Virus record (IMG/VR): IMGVR_UViG_3300019742_000004
Location: 1-54,711 of that record
From: a virus
DNA length: 54,711 nucleotides
Direction: 5' to 3' (one strand)
In this document: in pieces, positions 29,327 to 37,764 of the stretch
Layout of the letters: every line of letters begins with the position of its first letter
How positions within the stretch are numbered: the stretch's first letter is position 1
Made by a program: the position numbers and the translations under genes
The notes under the pieces: model-generated
What the model was told of the DNA's origin: nothing
The model's database searches: none
Seen by the model: only the letters and a program-made list of their open reading frames with translations

Positions 29327-29571
29327 AAAAAATAGGAAAAGAACATTACAGACTATCAACAGGAAAAGACATATTCCCTAATTGCGGTTATATTGGCTTA
29401 TGTATAGATGATGATCATGCAAAAATAAGTACAGGCTACGACAGTAGGTTAACTACAGATGATGAAGAACACGACGACTTAACTATAGAGGAAAAACTAG
29501 AATTAGCTGCGTTTATGGCTGGAGAATGGAGTAAGTACAGGCGTAAGTTAGATGAACAAAAGATTGGATAG
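29323..29571 (+). CDS. Hypothetical acidic 82-residue protein
   Basis: Contains DIFPNCGYIGLCIDDDHAKI and an acidic patch (TTDDEEHDD) before a helix (LAAFMAGEWSKYRRK). Not recognised. Confidence 0.6.
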   Translation: MKKIGKEHYRLSTGKDIFPNCGYIGLCIDDDHAKISTGYDSRLTTDDEEHDDLTIEEKLELAAFMAGEWSKYRRKLDEQKIG

Positions 29572-29576
29572 TGGTC

Positions 29577-29732
29577 ATGGAGGATAACGAACTAGTGAAG
29601 CAATATCAAATAAATGTTATAGAAGCTATAACCAATAATGACTTAAAGCAATATAACGAAAACATGATACTGCTAGAAAAAGAAGTTATAACAGGTAATC
29701 AGTTTAGAAAGATTAGACGTAAAAACAAATAA
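29577..29732 (+). CDS. 51-residue helical small protein
   Basis: MEDNELVKQYQINVIEAITN..., ending in a basic patch (FRKIRRKNK). Five nt after the previous stop and 32 nt before the terminase small subunit. A real AAAGGAGG Shine-Dalgarno-like sequence follows it, belonging to the next gene. Confidence 0.6.
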   Translation: MEDNELVKQYQINVIEAITNNDLKQYNENMILLEKEVITGNQFRKIRRKNK

Positions 29733-29764
29733 AACCATGAAAGAAAAGGATAAAGGAGGTTAAT

Positions 29765-30148
29765 ATGAAATATGAAGAAAATGATATTTTCGATAAAGCA
29801 ATAAAAGCAATAAAAGAAAACAACCTATATTTTATTGATGAAATTATAACTTATCTACCATGTGGCAAGACAACTTTTTATACTTTATTCCCTGCTGATT
29901 CGGACAAATTGAACCTTATAAAAGAAGCAATAGATGTTAACCGAGTGAGTACTAAGGTAAAGATGCGTAAAAAGTGGTACGATTCTGACAACGCTACATT
30001 ACAAGTAGCTTTAATGAAGCTTATTTCATCCGATAAAGAAGCTCATAGGCTAAATGGTACTAAGCAAGAAATAGATCACACAAGTAAAGGAGATAAAATA
30101 AACAATACTATCACAATAGGCTATAAAGATATTTCAGAAAAAGAATGA
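29765..30148 (+). CDS. terS: Terminase small subunit
   Basis: 127 residues. Helical N-terminal DNA-binding half (YLPCGKTTFYTLFPADSDKL), then SDNATLQVALMKLISSDKEA and HRLNGTKQEIDHTSK, a pattern of small-terminase C-terminal halves. It selects phage DNA for packaging. Preceded by a strong AAAGGAGGTTAAT ribosome binding site, rare in this window, and overlapping the large subunit gene by 4 nt. Confidence 0.8.
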   Translation: MKYEENDIFDKAIKAIKENNLYFIDEIITYLPCGKTTFYTLFPADSDKLNLIKEAIDVNRVSTKVKMRKKWYDSDNATLQVALMKLISSDKEAHRLNGTKQEIDHTSKGDKINNTITIGYKDISEKE

Positions 30149-31521
30149 ATCTAGATATAGACCCAAGGCTATTTAACCCGTTGTATTGGCATATACTAGA
30201 TGCTATGAGCGATGAAGACATAAGAATGATCCTATTAATGGGTGGTTCTTCTTCTGGTAAGAGCTATTCATACTCCCAAGCTGTCAATATAGATACATTG
30301 CAAAACCCATCAAACACAATGATGATGAGAAAATACAATGTAGATATAAACGATAGTATATATGCAGATGTAAAAGGGTTCGGGTCTAAGCTAAACAAGT
30401 ACACTAATAACTATGAGTTTATCCGAGGCTTAGCCCGTATAGGTAGTTCACAAGTAAAATTTAGAGGGTTAGATGATTCTGAGCGTATAAAGGGTTTAGC
30501 GTCTTACAAAAGGGTTATACTTGACGAGCTTAATCAATTTGCTAAAGCTGATTTAGACCAGATAAAAAAGAGGTTAAGAGGTATGCCCGGACAGCAAATA
30601 CTAGCAAGCTGGAATCCTATAAGTACAGAGCATTGGGTTAAAAATGATTTAGTTGATTTAGAATACTGGGAAGACTTACCAACAGAATTAGAAGGCAATA
30701 AGCTGTCTGCTTTATATACTGGGCAAGAAAGAAAAGATATTCCTGAAGAATATCAAGAATTGTTTGACGGGAAACCAAAAACACATTCATACAAAAAGAT
30801 TAATAAAAAGGGTAATATACTGCTTATAAAATCAACTTTTAGAGACAACTTCTGGGTATGTGGTCACCCTTCAGGCAAGGAATATGGTTACTTTGATAAT
30901 CACGTATTAGATAACTTTCTACACGATAAAATACACAACCCTGTAGATTATGATATATACGCTAATGGAGAATGGGGAGTTATCACAGATAAATTAATAT
31001 TTCCTAAACTTAATTACTGCGAGAAAGTACCAGAGAATGCAAAGCGTATACCTACAGGATTAGATTTTGGTTATAACCCAGATCCTACAGCGGCAGTTGA
31101 TCTATGGATAAGGGGTAACGAGGTATACATAAAAGAAAGGTTATATAAAACTAATCTTAACTATAGAAAGAGTGATGTTGACGATAGTATACAGGAAGAA
31201 CTTGAGAAAAGCAAATTCGATAAATCACAACTAATAATCTGTGAATCAGCGGAGCCAAGAGGTAAGCGCGAATTAATGGAAGCAGGATTTAACATATGGG
31301 CTACATCAAAAAAATCTGGGTATAAAATCGAGATGATAAAAATAATGCGCTCATATAGTATATTTATAGTAGGTGACTCACCTAATGTAAAAAAAGAATG
31401 GTCAACTTATGAACGCGCTGAAGACAAACAAGGAACTATATTACCACAACCAAAAGACGGTAATGACCACACAATAGACGCAACTTTTTATGTATTCCTG
31501 ATGCGTAACAAACTATGGTAA
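30145..31521 (+). CDS. terL: Terminase large subunit
   Basis: 458 residues. ATPase: Walker A GGSSSGKS (33-40), Walker B RVILDELNQF (123-132), coupling ASWNP near 154-158. Nuclease (RNase H-like): TGLDFGYNPDPTAA (304-317), IICESAEPRG near 364-373, and DHTIDATFY (441-449), supplying three acidic residues. It packages DNA into the prohead and cuts it. Coupled to TerS by overlap. Followed by 75 nt without a gene. Confidence 0.95.
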   Translation: MNLDIDPRLFNPLYWHILDAMSDEDIRMILLMGGSSSGKSYSYSQAVNIDTLQNPSNTMMMRKYNVDINDSIYADVKGFGSKLNKYTNNYEFIRGLARIGSSQVKFRGLDDSERIKGLASYKRVILDELNQFAKADLDQIKKRLRGMPGQQILASWNPISTEHWVKNDLVDLEYWEDLPTELEGNKLSALYTGQERKDIPEEYQELFDGKPKTHSYKKINKKGNILLIKSTFRDNFWVCGHPSGKEYGYFDNHVLDNFLHDKIHNPVDYDIYANGEWGVITDKLIFPKLNYCEKVPENAKRIPTGLDFGYNPDPTAAVDLWIRGNEVYIKERLYKTNLNYRKSDVDDSIQEELEKSKFDKSQLIICESAEPRGKRELMEAGFNIWATSKKSGYKIEMIKIMRSYSIFIVGDSPNVKKEWSTYERAEDKQGTILPQPKDGNDHTIDATFYVFLMRNKLW

Positions 31522-31595
31522 ATACAAAAATTAGTATCACAAGCGCGGAGAATAACACAAATTTTTGTATATTTACTTGAACTAAAATTATAGAT

Positions 31596-32000
31596 ATGGA
31601 ATACACGTACAGCCAAAAAAAGGAAGTTGTAAGAAAGCTATTAAATAACTCTCAAGAAGATAAAGAGTTCTTACAGGGTTTTAACGATAATAATATAGAC
31701 GGCACTTACAATCCTTCTAAACCTATATGGTTAATGAGTGACATTGAAAAAGCGATACAGTGCTCAGCTTATTGGGGGTACATGATAGGTAAAGGAACTT
31801 TTAAAAAAGAAGATTACATGCCTTCTACAGATGAATCTATACATAATTCAAGGAATGGCAGTTTATTTGTTTGGTTTTTGATAGCACTATTTGCGTTTAT
31901 AATAATAGCAGGTGCATCATCGTTTATGAGTAACGATAATAAAACACCTAACCAAATAAAGCAACAGGAGTACGAAACAATAGGTTACCCTAGGTATTAA
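31596..32000 (+). CDS. Membrane protein of 134 residues
   Basis: A soluble N-terminal part with IEKAIQCSAYWGYMIGKGTF, one transmembrane helix (about 91-109, LFVWFLIALFAFIIIAGA), then a short Asn/Gln-rich tail. gatATG start; a TATATTTA box at 31568 may be its promoter. Role unknown. Confidence 0.7.
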   Translation: MEYTYSQKKEVVRKLLNNSQEDKEFLQGFNDNNIDGTYNPSKPIWLMSDIEKAIQCSAYWGYMIGKGTFKKEDYMPSTDESIHNSRNGSLFVWFLIALFAFIIIAGASSFMSNDNKTPNQIKQQEYETIGYPRY

Positions 32001-32018
32001 TTAAACATTAGTACCTAG

Positions 32019-32174
32019 ATGAACAATCTAATAAACTGGTCAGAAGTAAGTCGGATGTTATCAGGAAGCGCACAGAACATCAGGCCTAATAAAATTCCTA
32101 AGAAGTACGGTTACAAGATTAAGATATTGCAAGCGTTAATTGAGACTTGGGTTAAACTTATAAAAGAAAACTGA
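32019..32174 (+). CDS. 51-residue small basic protein, paralogue of 23592
   Basis: LINWSEVSRMLSGSAQNIRP then NKIPKKYGYKI. About half of its residues match the protein at 23592-23747, clearly by duplication. A small regulator is one guess. Confidence 0.65.
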   Translation: MNNLINWSEVSRMLSGSAQNIRPNKIPKKYGYKIKILQALIETWVKLIKEN

Positions 32175-32175
32175 T

Positions 32176-32538
32176 ATGAGTAATAAATGGGATTATAAGC
32201 CTAAAAGAATTAATATAAAGCCTATAGTATTTGGTAATATAGAGGTAAGTAAGTTATTGCATGATTTAATAATTCTGGGAAAAGAAAGAAGAGATTGTGA
32301 AATATCACATGTAATCGGAAAAGCCAACAAAGATATAGAATCTATGTTTTTGGTTGCTGTAAACGGGCAGTTTGTTTGGGTAGATGATAATACAGATATA
32401 CCTAACGTATCGCCTGACACCGAAGAAGAAGACAAGAAACGACAAAATAAATTCTTTGCTTCGAAAAAGGAAGAACGAAATAATCATAAACATAAGCAGT
32501 CGTGTGCTAAAGCTAAACGTAAACGTAAAAAGAAGTAG
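32176..32538 (+). CDS. Hypothetical protein with very basic tail
   Basis: 120 residues. Mixed N-terminal domain (VFGNIEVSKLLHDLIILGKE), then an acidic stretch (TEEEDKK), then a Lys/Arg-rich tail (AKAKRKRKKK). The tail suggests nucleic acid binding. Confidence 0.65.
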   Translation: MSNKWDYKPKRINIKPIVFGNIEVSKLLHDLIILGKERRDCEISHVIGKANKDIESMFLVAVNGQFVWVDDNTDIPNVSPDTEEEDKKRQNKFFASKKEERNNHKHKQSCAKAKRKRKKK

Positions 32539-32540
32539 GC

Positions 32541-32705
32541 ATGAAAAAGACACAAAGCGCTTTCGATTGGTGGGATAATTTACCTGATAGTAGTATGGAA
32601 GTAGAAAATAAAAAGGGCTTAGCTTATTTATTAGATACGACACCTGAAAATATTACAATTGGACAAATAAAATTACTACATAAAATAAGAGATAAAAAGA
32701 AGTAG
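32541..32705 (+). CDS. 54-residue hypothetical protein
   Basis: MKKTQSAFDWWDNLPDSSME..., with a C-terminal helix (IGQIKLLHKIRDKKK). Two nt after the previous stop. Unknown. Confidence 0.6.
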   Translation: MKKTQSAFDWWDNLPDSSMEVENKKGLAYLLDTTPENITIGQIKLLHKIRDKKK

Positions 32706-32707
32706 AT

Positions 32708-33109
32708 ATGAAAGAAACTAAACAAGATTTAAAAGACAACCTAGACGACTATCCAGAGAAGAGGATAATAGAAGGAAAACAACCAGAATCACTAAAGCAA
32801 TTCAAAATTTACAAAACCAAATTCGGTTGGGTAGTATCTGAAGCTAGGAAGATAGTTAAAAAACGTTGGTTTAGGGATGATGTAGTAAGCTGGGAATATG
32901 AAGTTATTAGCGCTGCTGGTAAATTTATAATACCTATAATATACAGGCAAAGAACGCTTAATCCTTTTTATAATTCACGGCATACACCTTTCAGAACTAA
33001 AGAAAAAGCTGAGGAATGGTTAAGGGATATAGTTAAGCAACGAAGAGAAAAGGCAGTAACTTCGGAAGAACCAGAAATATATTTTAATGAAAAAGATTTA
33101 ATAAAGTAA
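32708..33109 (+). CDS. Hypothetical 133-residue protein
   Basis: Charged start, then a beta-rich WW-like or WGR-like centre (FKIYKTKFGWVVSEARKIVK; WFRDDVVSWEYEVISAAG) and a helical basic end. agatATG start. Followed by a strong terminator. Confidence 0.65.
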   Translation: MKETKQDLKDNLDDYPEKRIIEGKQPESLKQFKIYKTKFGWVVSEARKIVKKRWFRDDVVSWEYEVISAAGKFIIPIIYRQRTLNPFYNSRHTPFRTKEKAEEWLRDIVKQRREKAVTSEEPEIYFNEKDLIK

Positions 33110-33118
33110 ACATTAATT

Positions 33119-33147
33119 AAAGCTTCTCAATAACGAGGAGCTTTTTT
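33119..33147 (+). terminator. Rho-independent terminator
   Basis: AAAGCTTCTC - 6 nt - GAGGAGCTTT followed by TTTT (one mismatch). Separates the early/terminase transcript from the surface-protein genes. Confidence 0.85.
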
Positions 33148-33196
33148 ATTACAAATAATTTAATTAAGAAACAATATAAATAACGAATTAATTGCT

Positions 33197-33204
33197 TAAC
33201 TTTG
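33197..33204 (+). promoter_or_regulatory. Promoter -7 box before the surface-protein genes
   Basis: TAACTTTG, the same form as at 8949, 28 nt before ATG 33232. No good TTTG -33 box lies 22-24 nt upstream, so a phage factor may be needed; the evidence is one box only. Confidence 0.45.
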
Positions 33205-33231
33205 TATAGTTAATTAAAAATCTATGCAGAA

Positions 33232-33699
33232 ATGAAAGCAAGAGTATTATTAATACCAGACCTAGATTTTACAGGTACATTTCCAACAGCACAAGCCTCT
33301 ACTACTAAAGGTAAGTGGGTAAAATTAAACGCAACTACTTACGAGATAATTGATGATTTCAGTTATTTTAATGTATTTTCTGTTCAGGCAATTTCCGATC
33401 CTAGCGATCAAATGGATCAGTCGGCAACGGTGAATTTTAAAGCTAGTAACTTTACACCTTTCTCTAATCCAGACAACAGCTATTCTGGCACTGACAGAGA
33501 AGTAGATAGAACACAGGCGTATGATTATTTCGCAGATTATGTTAATACATTAGGAGATAATGTAACCTTAACAGTTTCAGCAGTGCCTAGCGCGACAATG
33601 TACGGGCAAGGCGAAGTATTCCCGTTTAAAATGATAAAAGTTCAAGTAACAAGCACAGCTACAACAGGTAAATTACAATTCGAATTTGCACAGAAATAA
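33232..33699 (+). CDS. Probable virion surface protein
   Basis: 155 residues, beta-rich, Thr/Ser-rich. Contains YNVFSVQAISDPSDQMDQSA and a C-terminus TTGKLQFEFAQK. Reads like a small tail- or head-associated fibre subunit. First gene of a cluster of surface-type proteins placed between terminase and portal. No named family. Confidence 0.6.
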   Translation: MKARVLLIPDLDFTGTFPTAQASTTKGKWVKLNATTYEIIDDFSYFNVFSVQAISDPSDQMDQSATVNFKASNFTPFSNPDNSYSGTDREVDRTQAYDYFADYVNTLGDNVTLTVSAVPSATMYGQGEVFPFKMIKVQVTSTATTGKLQFEFAQK

Positions 33700-33701
33700 T
33701 T

Positions 33702-35603
33702 ATGGCAACTAAAGATAAATACAGAAAGTTATCTGGTACTGCCTTATTTGCTAATCCTTGGAATAGATTCGAATGTGTAGAGCAAGCGGTTGTATTCGAT
33801 TTACCCGAAGAGTTCCCTGACGGTCATTGGGGTTGGTGGAGTAAGAAAGGGGAGCGGAAAGAAATTCCTTTTGAATCTGTAGCTATATTAGGTAACGGAA
33901 CTGTACAGGTAGACTTCACGCTTGCCAGAGTTGGGGAAGGTTTTAGTTATTTTGATGGTACAACTACGCAAAACGATACAGTACCAGCAGGAGGTGTTTG
34001 GACGGTACCTAATACTGTTAAAGTAAACACATTTACTACCTTAGATGGCAATATTTGGAACTTAGAAAATACAGATCAGCCGCGCATTTGGTGCGTAAAC
34101 GCCTTAGCCGCTCCTTTAGATATAGTAAACGTATCTATTGTAACGGATATAGTAACTGATAATAGATTCATAAGTTATGCTAATGAATACGGTTACAAGT
34201 TATCAGGTAGTGAAATTATACCGCCTTATATTGTAGATGGCAAAGCAGTAAGTGCAGCAGATGGAGGTGAATTAACTAACAAAGGTGCTGTTAGATATCC
34301 TGTAAAAGCAGCTAGTAACGCTTGTATAATAGGTGACACTGTGGCTAAACTACAGTTTAAGGCTTCTCAAGATGGAGAGACTTTAACTTACAGAAACGCG
34401 GAAACAAAAGTAGAAACATCTGTAACTTATAATCATGCAACCAATTGGCTAATACCTTCTGTTTATATAGATTTAATTAAATTTTCTGGAGGGTCAGAGT
34501 ACCATTGCGCAGAAGTTGAGGGAGATACGATATCGGATATTGTAAATAATAATGATGGCTTATTCGTAACTGCTACTTTAGCTGTAAATAGGACAGATAA
34601 CGACAAAGCGGAGCCTCATAATACAAATAATGGATTTAGTCAGAAGTTAGTTTGCGAAACTGTGGGAACTACTTCTATACCATTTGCAGCAGATTTGAGT
34701 ACTCAGGAATATACGTGGGAAGTTGATTTTAAATTTCCTACTTATGCCTCGTCTAGTCAGCGCATAATTTATCTGAATCCTAGGACAATAACGGGTGGTG
34801 GTGGGTCTATTCCTCCAACGGATTTTTATGGTTTGGGTTCCCATACGTCAAATGTATTACGATTTTTTAAATGGAATGGAACTGTATTCACAGTATTATG
34901 GAGTACTGATATAAATTATTTAACGGATGGAGAAAAATATAGAATAAAAGTTGTGAGAACTGCATTAGGTGAGTTCACAACCTATATTAAAGGAGGTATT
35001 TACACAAATTATACCTTGGTTGTGCCAAGTTCAGGTACAAACCCCGTAGTAGATACAACTTATACTTCAAGTAATTTCGTGTCCTTTGATTTAGATACTG
35101 GAGACGAAGTAAAGAACCTTTCGATAAACTCTAACCATCAAAACCTAATGGCAACTACAGACGGAACAGGCACTTACTCTAAAGTAAGGATTTCAGCTAA
35201 AACCTCAGTGTTAGATGTAGAAGGGGATGAATTAAGCAATCCTGCTGGAAAATGGCATAATAGAAGCGAAAGCACACTACTATGGCACCCATGCTATAAT
35301 ACAACTGAAATAGACGCTACTCTAAGCGTACCATTCTTAACTAGCGACGGAGTAACACCTGTAGAAAAATCTTATGCAGATTTCGAAGCTGAGGGAGGTA
35401 ATGTATATAATGAGAATCAAATATTTTACAACCTAGATTATTTAAGGGAGATAGTTAGTTTTGAGAAGGATGCAAAAGATAATTCATTTAATTGTTTTGT
35501 AAGAGCATTGTTAAAAATAAGGGCAATTGAACCTTTATTAGATGAGTTTGGAGAGGTATATGTAGATGAATTTGGAGAAAAATATTATGTAATTTTATAT
35601 TAA
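33702..35603 (+). CDS. Large adsorption-type protein with LamG-like domain
   Basis: 633 residues. N-terminal half beta-rich (FDLPEEFPDGHWGWWSKKGE near 25-44). About 335-470 forms a concanavalin/LamG-like jelly roll (YTWEVDFKFPTY, DGEKYRIKVVR, FTTYIKGGIYTN). C-terminus has LLDEFGEVYVDEFGEKYYVI. Such domains bind glycans, so this is a candidate fibre or host-recognition protein. Coupled 2 nt after the previous gene. The domain call is by pattern. Confidence 0.65.
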   Translation: MATKDKYRKLSGTALFANPWNRFECVEQAVVFDLPEEFPDGHWGWWSKKGERKEIPFESVAILGNGTVQVDFTLARVGEGFSYFDGTTTQNDTVPAGGVWTVPNTVKVNTFTTLDGNIWNLENTDQPRIWCVNALAAPLDIVNVSIVTDIVTDNRFISYANEYGYKLSGSEIIPPYIVDGKAVSAADGGELTNKGAVRYPVKAASNACIIGDTVAKLQFKASQDGETLTYRNAETKVETSVTYNHATNWLIPSVYIDLIKFSGGSEYHCAEVEGDTISDIVNNNDGLFVTATLAVNRTDNDKAEPHNTNNGFSQKLVCETVGTTSIPFAADLSTQEYTWEVDFKFPTYASSSQRIIYLNPRTITGGGGSIPPTDFYGLGSHTSNVLRFFKWNGTVFTVLWSTDINYLTDGEKYRIKVVRTALGEFTTYIKGGIYTNYTLVVPSSGTNPVVDTTYTSSNFVSFDLDTGDEVKNLSINSNHQNLMATTDGTGTYSKVRISAKTSVLDVEGDELSNPAGKWHNRSESTLLWHPCYNTTEIDATLSVPFLTSDGVTPVEKSYADFEAEGGNVYNENQIFYNLDYLREIVSFEKDAKDNSFNCFVRALLKIRAIEPLLDEFGEVYVDEFGEKYYVILY

Positions 35604-35607
35604 AGCT

Positions 35608-36096
35608 ATGCCTATACTTACACAAGATGAATATATAAATACTAAGACAAAAGTTAGATTCGGAGGATATTTAGCTACTGTATTTGGACCATATTCAATG
35701 ACCGCAGGAAGTCCAGTTAAAATAGCTAATCTCTTGAATATTCAGCCTGATGATGCAGATCATGTGGAAGGAATTACAGTATCAAATGGACGTCTCACAA
35801 ATGCTTCAGGCTATAAAATAGAGCTATCTGTTAATGTATCTATGTCGGCGAGTTCTTCAAATCCTAATTTAGTTCTTAAATTTACAGGATGTGTAAATAC
35901 TACAGCTATAACAGCAAGTACTAGTATAAGAACTATTGGTACAGGTGGAGATATAGGAGCAGTTCCTTTAATCCATCCCTTTATTTTAAACGATGGAGAT
36001 TATCTAGATCTTCAGGTTGAAGCAGATGCAAACACAAGCCTGACTATTGAATCTATGTCATTTGATGCATTCGCTAAGAAAATATTTTTACCTTAA
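35608..36096 (+). CDS. Surface protein, tandem paralogue 1 (jelly-roll-like)
   Basis: 162 residues. Starts MPILTQDEYINT and ends with GDYLDLQVEADANTSLTIES, the strand pattern of a TNF/C1q-like jelly roll. The next gene has the same start (MPILTQEEY) and a similar C-terminal strand pattern, so the two arose by duplication. Probably virion surface or fibre head proteins. Confidence 0.6.
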   Translation: MPILTQDEYINTKTKVRFGGYLATVFGPYSMTAGSPVKIANLLNIQPDDADHVEGITVSNGRLTNASGYKIELSVNVSMSASSSNPNLVLKFTGCVNTTAITASTSIRTIGTGGDIGAVPLIHPFILNDGDYLDLQVEADANTSLTIESMSFDAFAKKIFLP

Positions 36097-36106
36097 AAAT
36101 TAAGAT

Positions 36107-36568
36107 ATGCCTATATTAACTCAAGAGGAATATAGTTTAATAATAAATAAGTCATATACAGCGCTATATGTAACTACACCTGAACAAGTTACTATAACGG
36201 CGGGTACTCCGGAAAGCCCCTCGTTAAACATATCAGAAATATCAGGCAATTTATTTGATTACATAGGAGGTAGTTTAAAATATATAGGTGAATATCCTAT
36301 AACTGTTAAGATAGATGGATCTGTGAGCATGACAGGAAGTTCAAGCGGTATAATAGTTAAGCTATATTATGGTAAAAATGGATCTATTGACGCTAGAACA
36401 GAAATGAATAAAAAGATATTAACAGGCTCGGATGTGATTGTAGTCCCTGTTAATGGACAGTTCGATCTAGTAACCAATGATACTTTAGATTTTTTAATGG
36501 ATACAAGTACTAACGCCACCATTACGATAGAAAAAGCGTTCTGGAATATAACTACAGTAAATATATAG
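36107..36568 (+). CDS. Surface protein, tandem paralogue 2 (jelly-roll-like)
   Basis: 153 residues. Same MPILTQEEY start as its neighbour, then diverged strands and NDTLDFLMDTSTNATITIEK in the place of the paralogue's GDYLDLQVEADA segment. Likely the same fold and location, with diverged surface. gatATG start. Confidence 0.6.
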   Translation: MPILTQEEYSLIINKSYTALYVTTPEQVTITAGTPESPSLNISEISGNLFDYIGGSLKYIGEYPITVKIDGSVSMTGSSSGIIVKLYYGKNGSIDARTEMNKKILTGSDVIVVPVNGQFDLVTNDTLDFLMDTSTNATITIEKAFWNITTVNI

Positions 36569-36574
36569 CATATT

Positions 36575-37048
36575 ATGCCAATAATTAAACCAACACCCCC
36601 ACAAAAAGAGCTTGAATGCGTTCAGAATGTGTGCAAGAAAGAAGTAGCTGACGAAGTAAAAGTATGCTATACCAGCATAGGCGAAATAGTCCTGAGAGAT
36701 TTGATAACAAATGATGTAGAAACAACTCAAATGTATATAGGTATAGAGTTGCCAGCTTCGCAAATAAACGATGCTGTACCTGTAGGATTGCCAAGTTCGA
36801 CTATTATAGTCGAAGAAGTAGAGAGGCAAAAAACTTGGGCAGAGTATTGCACTATGGGCAGGAAAATATTATCTACTGATGAATCTACTTATTTACTATT
36901 CTTAGGTGTATTCGATCAACACGGAAATACACAGGAAGTTACTTGGGAACAAGTAAAATCATACTATTCCGAGTTTGTTGATCTGTTAGCCCCGAAGGAA
37001 TTTGAAGAGCTAAGGACTAGTTCTAAATATAAAAAGGAACCTGTTTAG
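36575..37048 (+). CDS. Hypothetical 157-residue protein of the surface cluster
   Basis: Starts MPIIKPTPPQKELE, like the 28-residue protein at 89. A conserved-looking C-terminus has TWEQVKSYYSEFVDLLAPKE. Two Cys pairs near the N-terminus. Ends in a terminator. Confidence 0.6.
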   Translation: MPIIKPTPPQKELECVQNVCKKEVADEVKVCYTSIGEIVLRDLITNDVETTQMYIGIELPASQINDAVPVGLPSSTIIVEEVERQKTWAEYCTMGRKILSTDESTYLLFLGVFDQHGNTQEVTWEQVKSYYSEFVDLLAPKEFEELRTSSKYKKEPV

Positions 37049-37064
37049 TAGGTTCCTTTTTTTT
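37031..37064 (+). terminator. Bidirectional terminator
   Basis: AGGAACCT - 7 nt - AGGTTCCT with A-rich left flank and eight T on the right. It can end the plus-strand surface-protein transcript and the converging minus-strand operon. Confidence 0.85.
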
Positions 37065-37085
37065 ATAATATTTAGTTATTTCTAA

Positions 37086-37328
37086 TTAAAGATTATTTAC
37101 TATTTTAAACAAATCATCTATTTCTATTGGTTCTTTAAGTTCTTTACATGTATCATCCAATTTTTTAAAGCATTCACATAGCCTTTTGTACAAAATATTA
37201 CGTGTCTCATTTTGCATATCAAACAACAAATCGTTAACAGCGTGATCACCTTTTATTAGTCTATATTCTTTTTCTTTTTCAGTATACTTTGCTACTAAAT
37301 CAACTAAGTCGTCAGTGTCTAATTCCAT
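37086..37328 (-). CDS. Minus-strand helical 80-residue protein
   Basis: Acidic, helical (MELDTDDLVDLVAKYTEKEK...). Second of the two genes of the only minus-strand operon. No domain recognised. As it is expressed from a copy of the early-type promoter, an early host-takeover or regulatory role is possible, but this is inference. Confidence 0.65.
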   Translation of the reverse strand: MELDTDDLVDLVAKYTEKEKEYRLIKGDHAVNDLLFDMQNETRNILYKRLCECFKKLDDTCKELKEPIEIDDLFKIVNNL

Positions 37329-37351
37329 ATCATTTAAGTTATTAATAAAGA

Positions 37352-37612
37352 CTACACTCGTTTAAATTCATAGTTTATATCTTTATTTACGTGCTGCGTA
37401 AAAATTACATCATATTTAGGTACAGCATCGCCTTCTTTCAGCTCGTCAAACATTTCAGAAACACCATATATATACCAAGTGTCATTTTCCCAATACCTAA
37501 ACTCTATGTGAGTCGGGCGAAAATCTTTCATAAATACATATAATCTTGCCCAATCATTTACATATAATTGATTGCTAATTTTTACTAATCCTTTATTCAT
37601 TTTTTTATCCAT
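37352..37612 (-). CDS. Minus-strand hypothetical 86-residue protein
   Basis: Start ATG 37612 (MDKKMNKG) or four codons later. Aromatic-rich (FRYWENDTWYIYGVSEMFDE). First larger gene behind the micro-ORF of the minus-strand promoter. Not recognised. 23 nt separate it from the next gene. Confidence 0.65.
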   Translation of the reverse strand: MDKKMNKGLVKISNQLYVNDWARLYVFMKDFRPTHIEFRYWENDTWYIYGVSEMFDELKEGDAVPKYDVIFTQHVNKDINYEFKRV

Positions 37613-37681
37613 GCAAAGTCTTTTCTTGTGTTTGTCGCTAATTATTTCTATATTTTAAAGTTTGTATCTCGCATTATCTTT

Positions 37682-37714
37682 GGTAAGTTATTCATCAAGC
37701 AACGGCAACTTACC
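37682..37714 (-). promoter_or_regulatory. Hairpin after the micro-ORF (attenuator-like)
   Basis: On the minus strand GGTAAGTT - 17 nt - AACTTACC begins right at the stop codon of the arginine-rich micro-ORF. Micro-ORF plus hairpin before two genes recalls leader-peptide attenuation; it has no T tract. Confidence 0.5.
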
Positions 37715-37764
37715 TAAACAGTTATGGCTTCATTTCTCCCCCTGCGTCGTCGCTTTTTATCCAT
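37714..37764 (-). CDS. Arginine-rich 16-residue micro-ORF
   Basis: MDKKRRRRGRNEAITV, ending TAG. Same position relative to the promoter as the 23-residue micro-ORF at 1600, with the first 16 residues differing at two places. Candidate leader peptide. Confidence 0.45.
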   Translation of the reverse strand: MDKKRRRRGRNEAITV

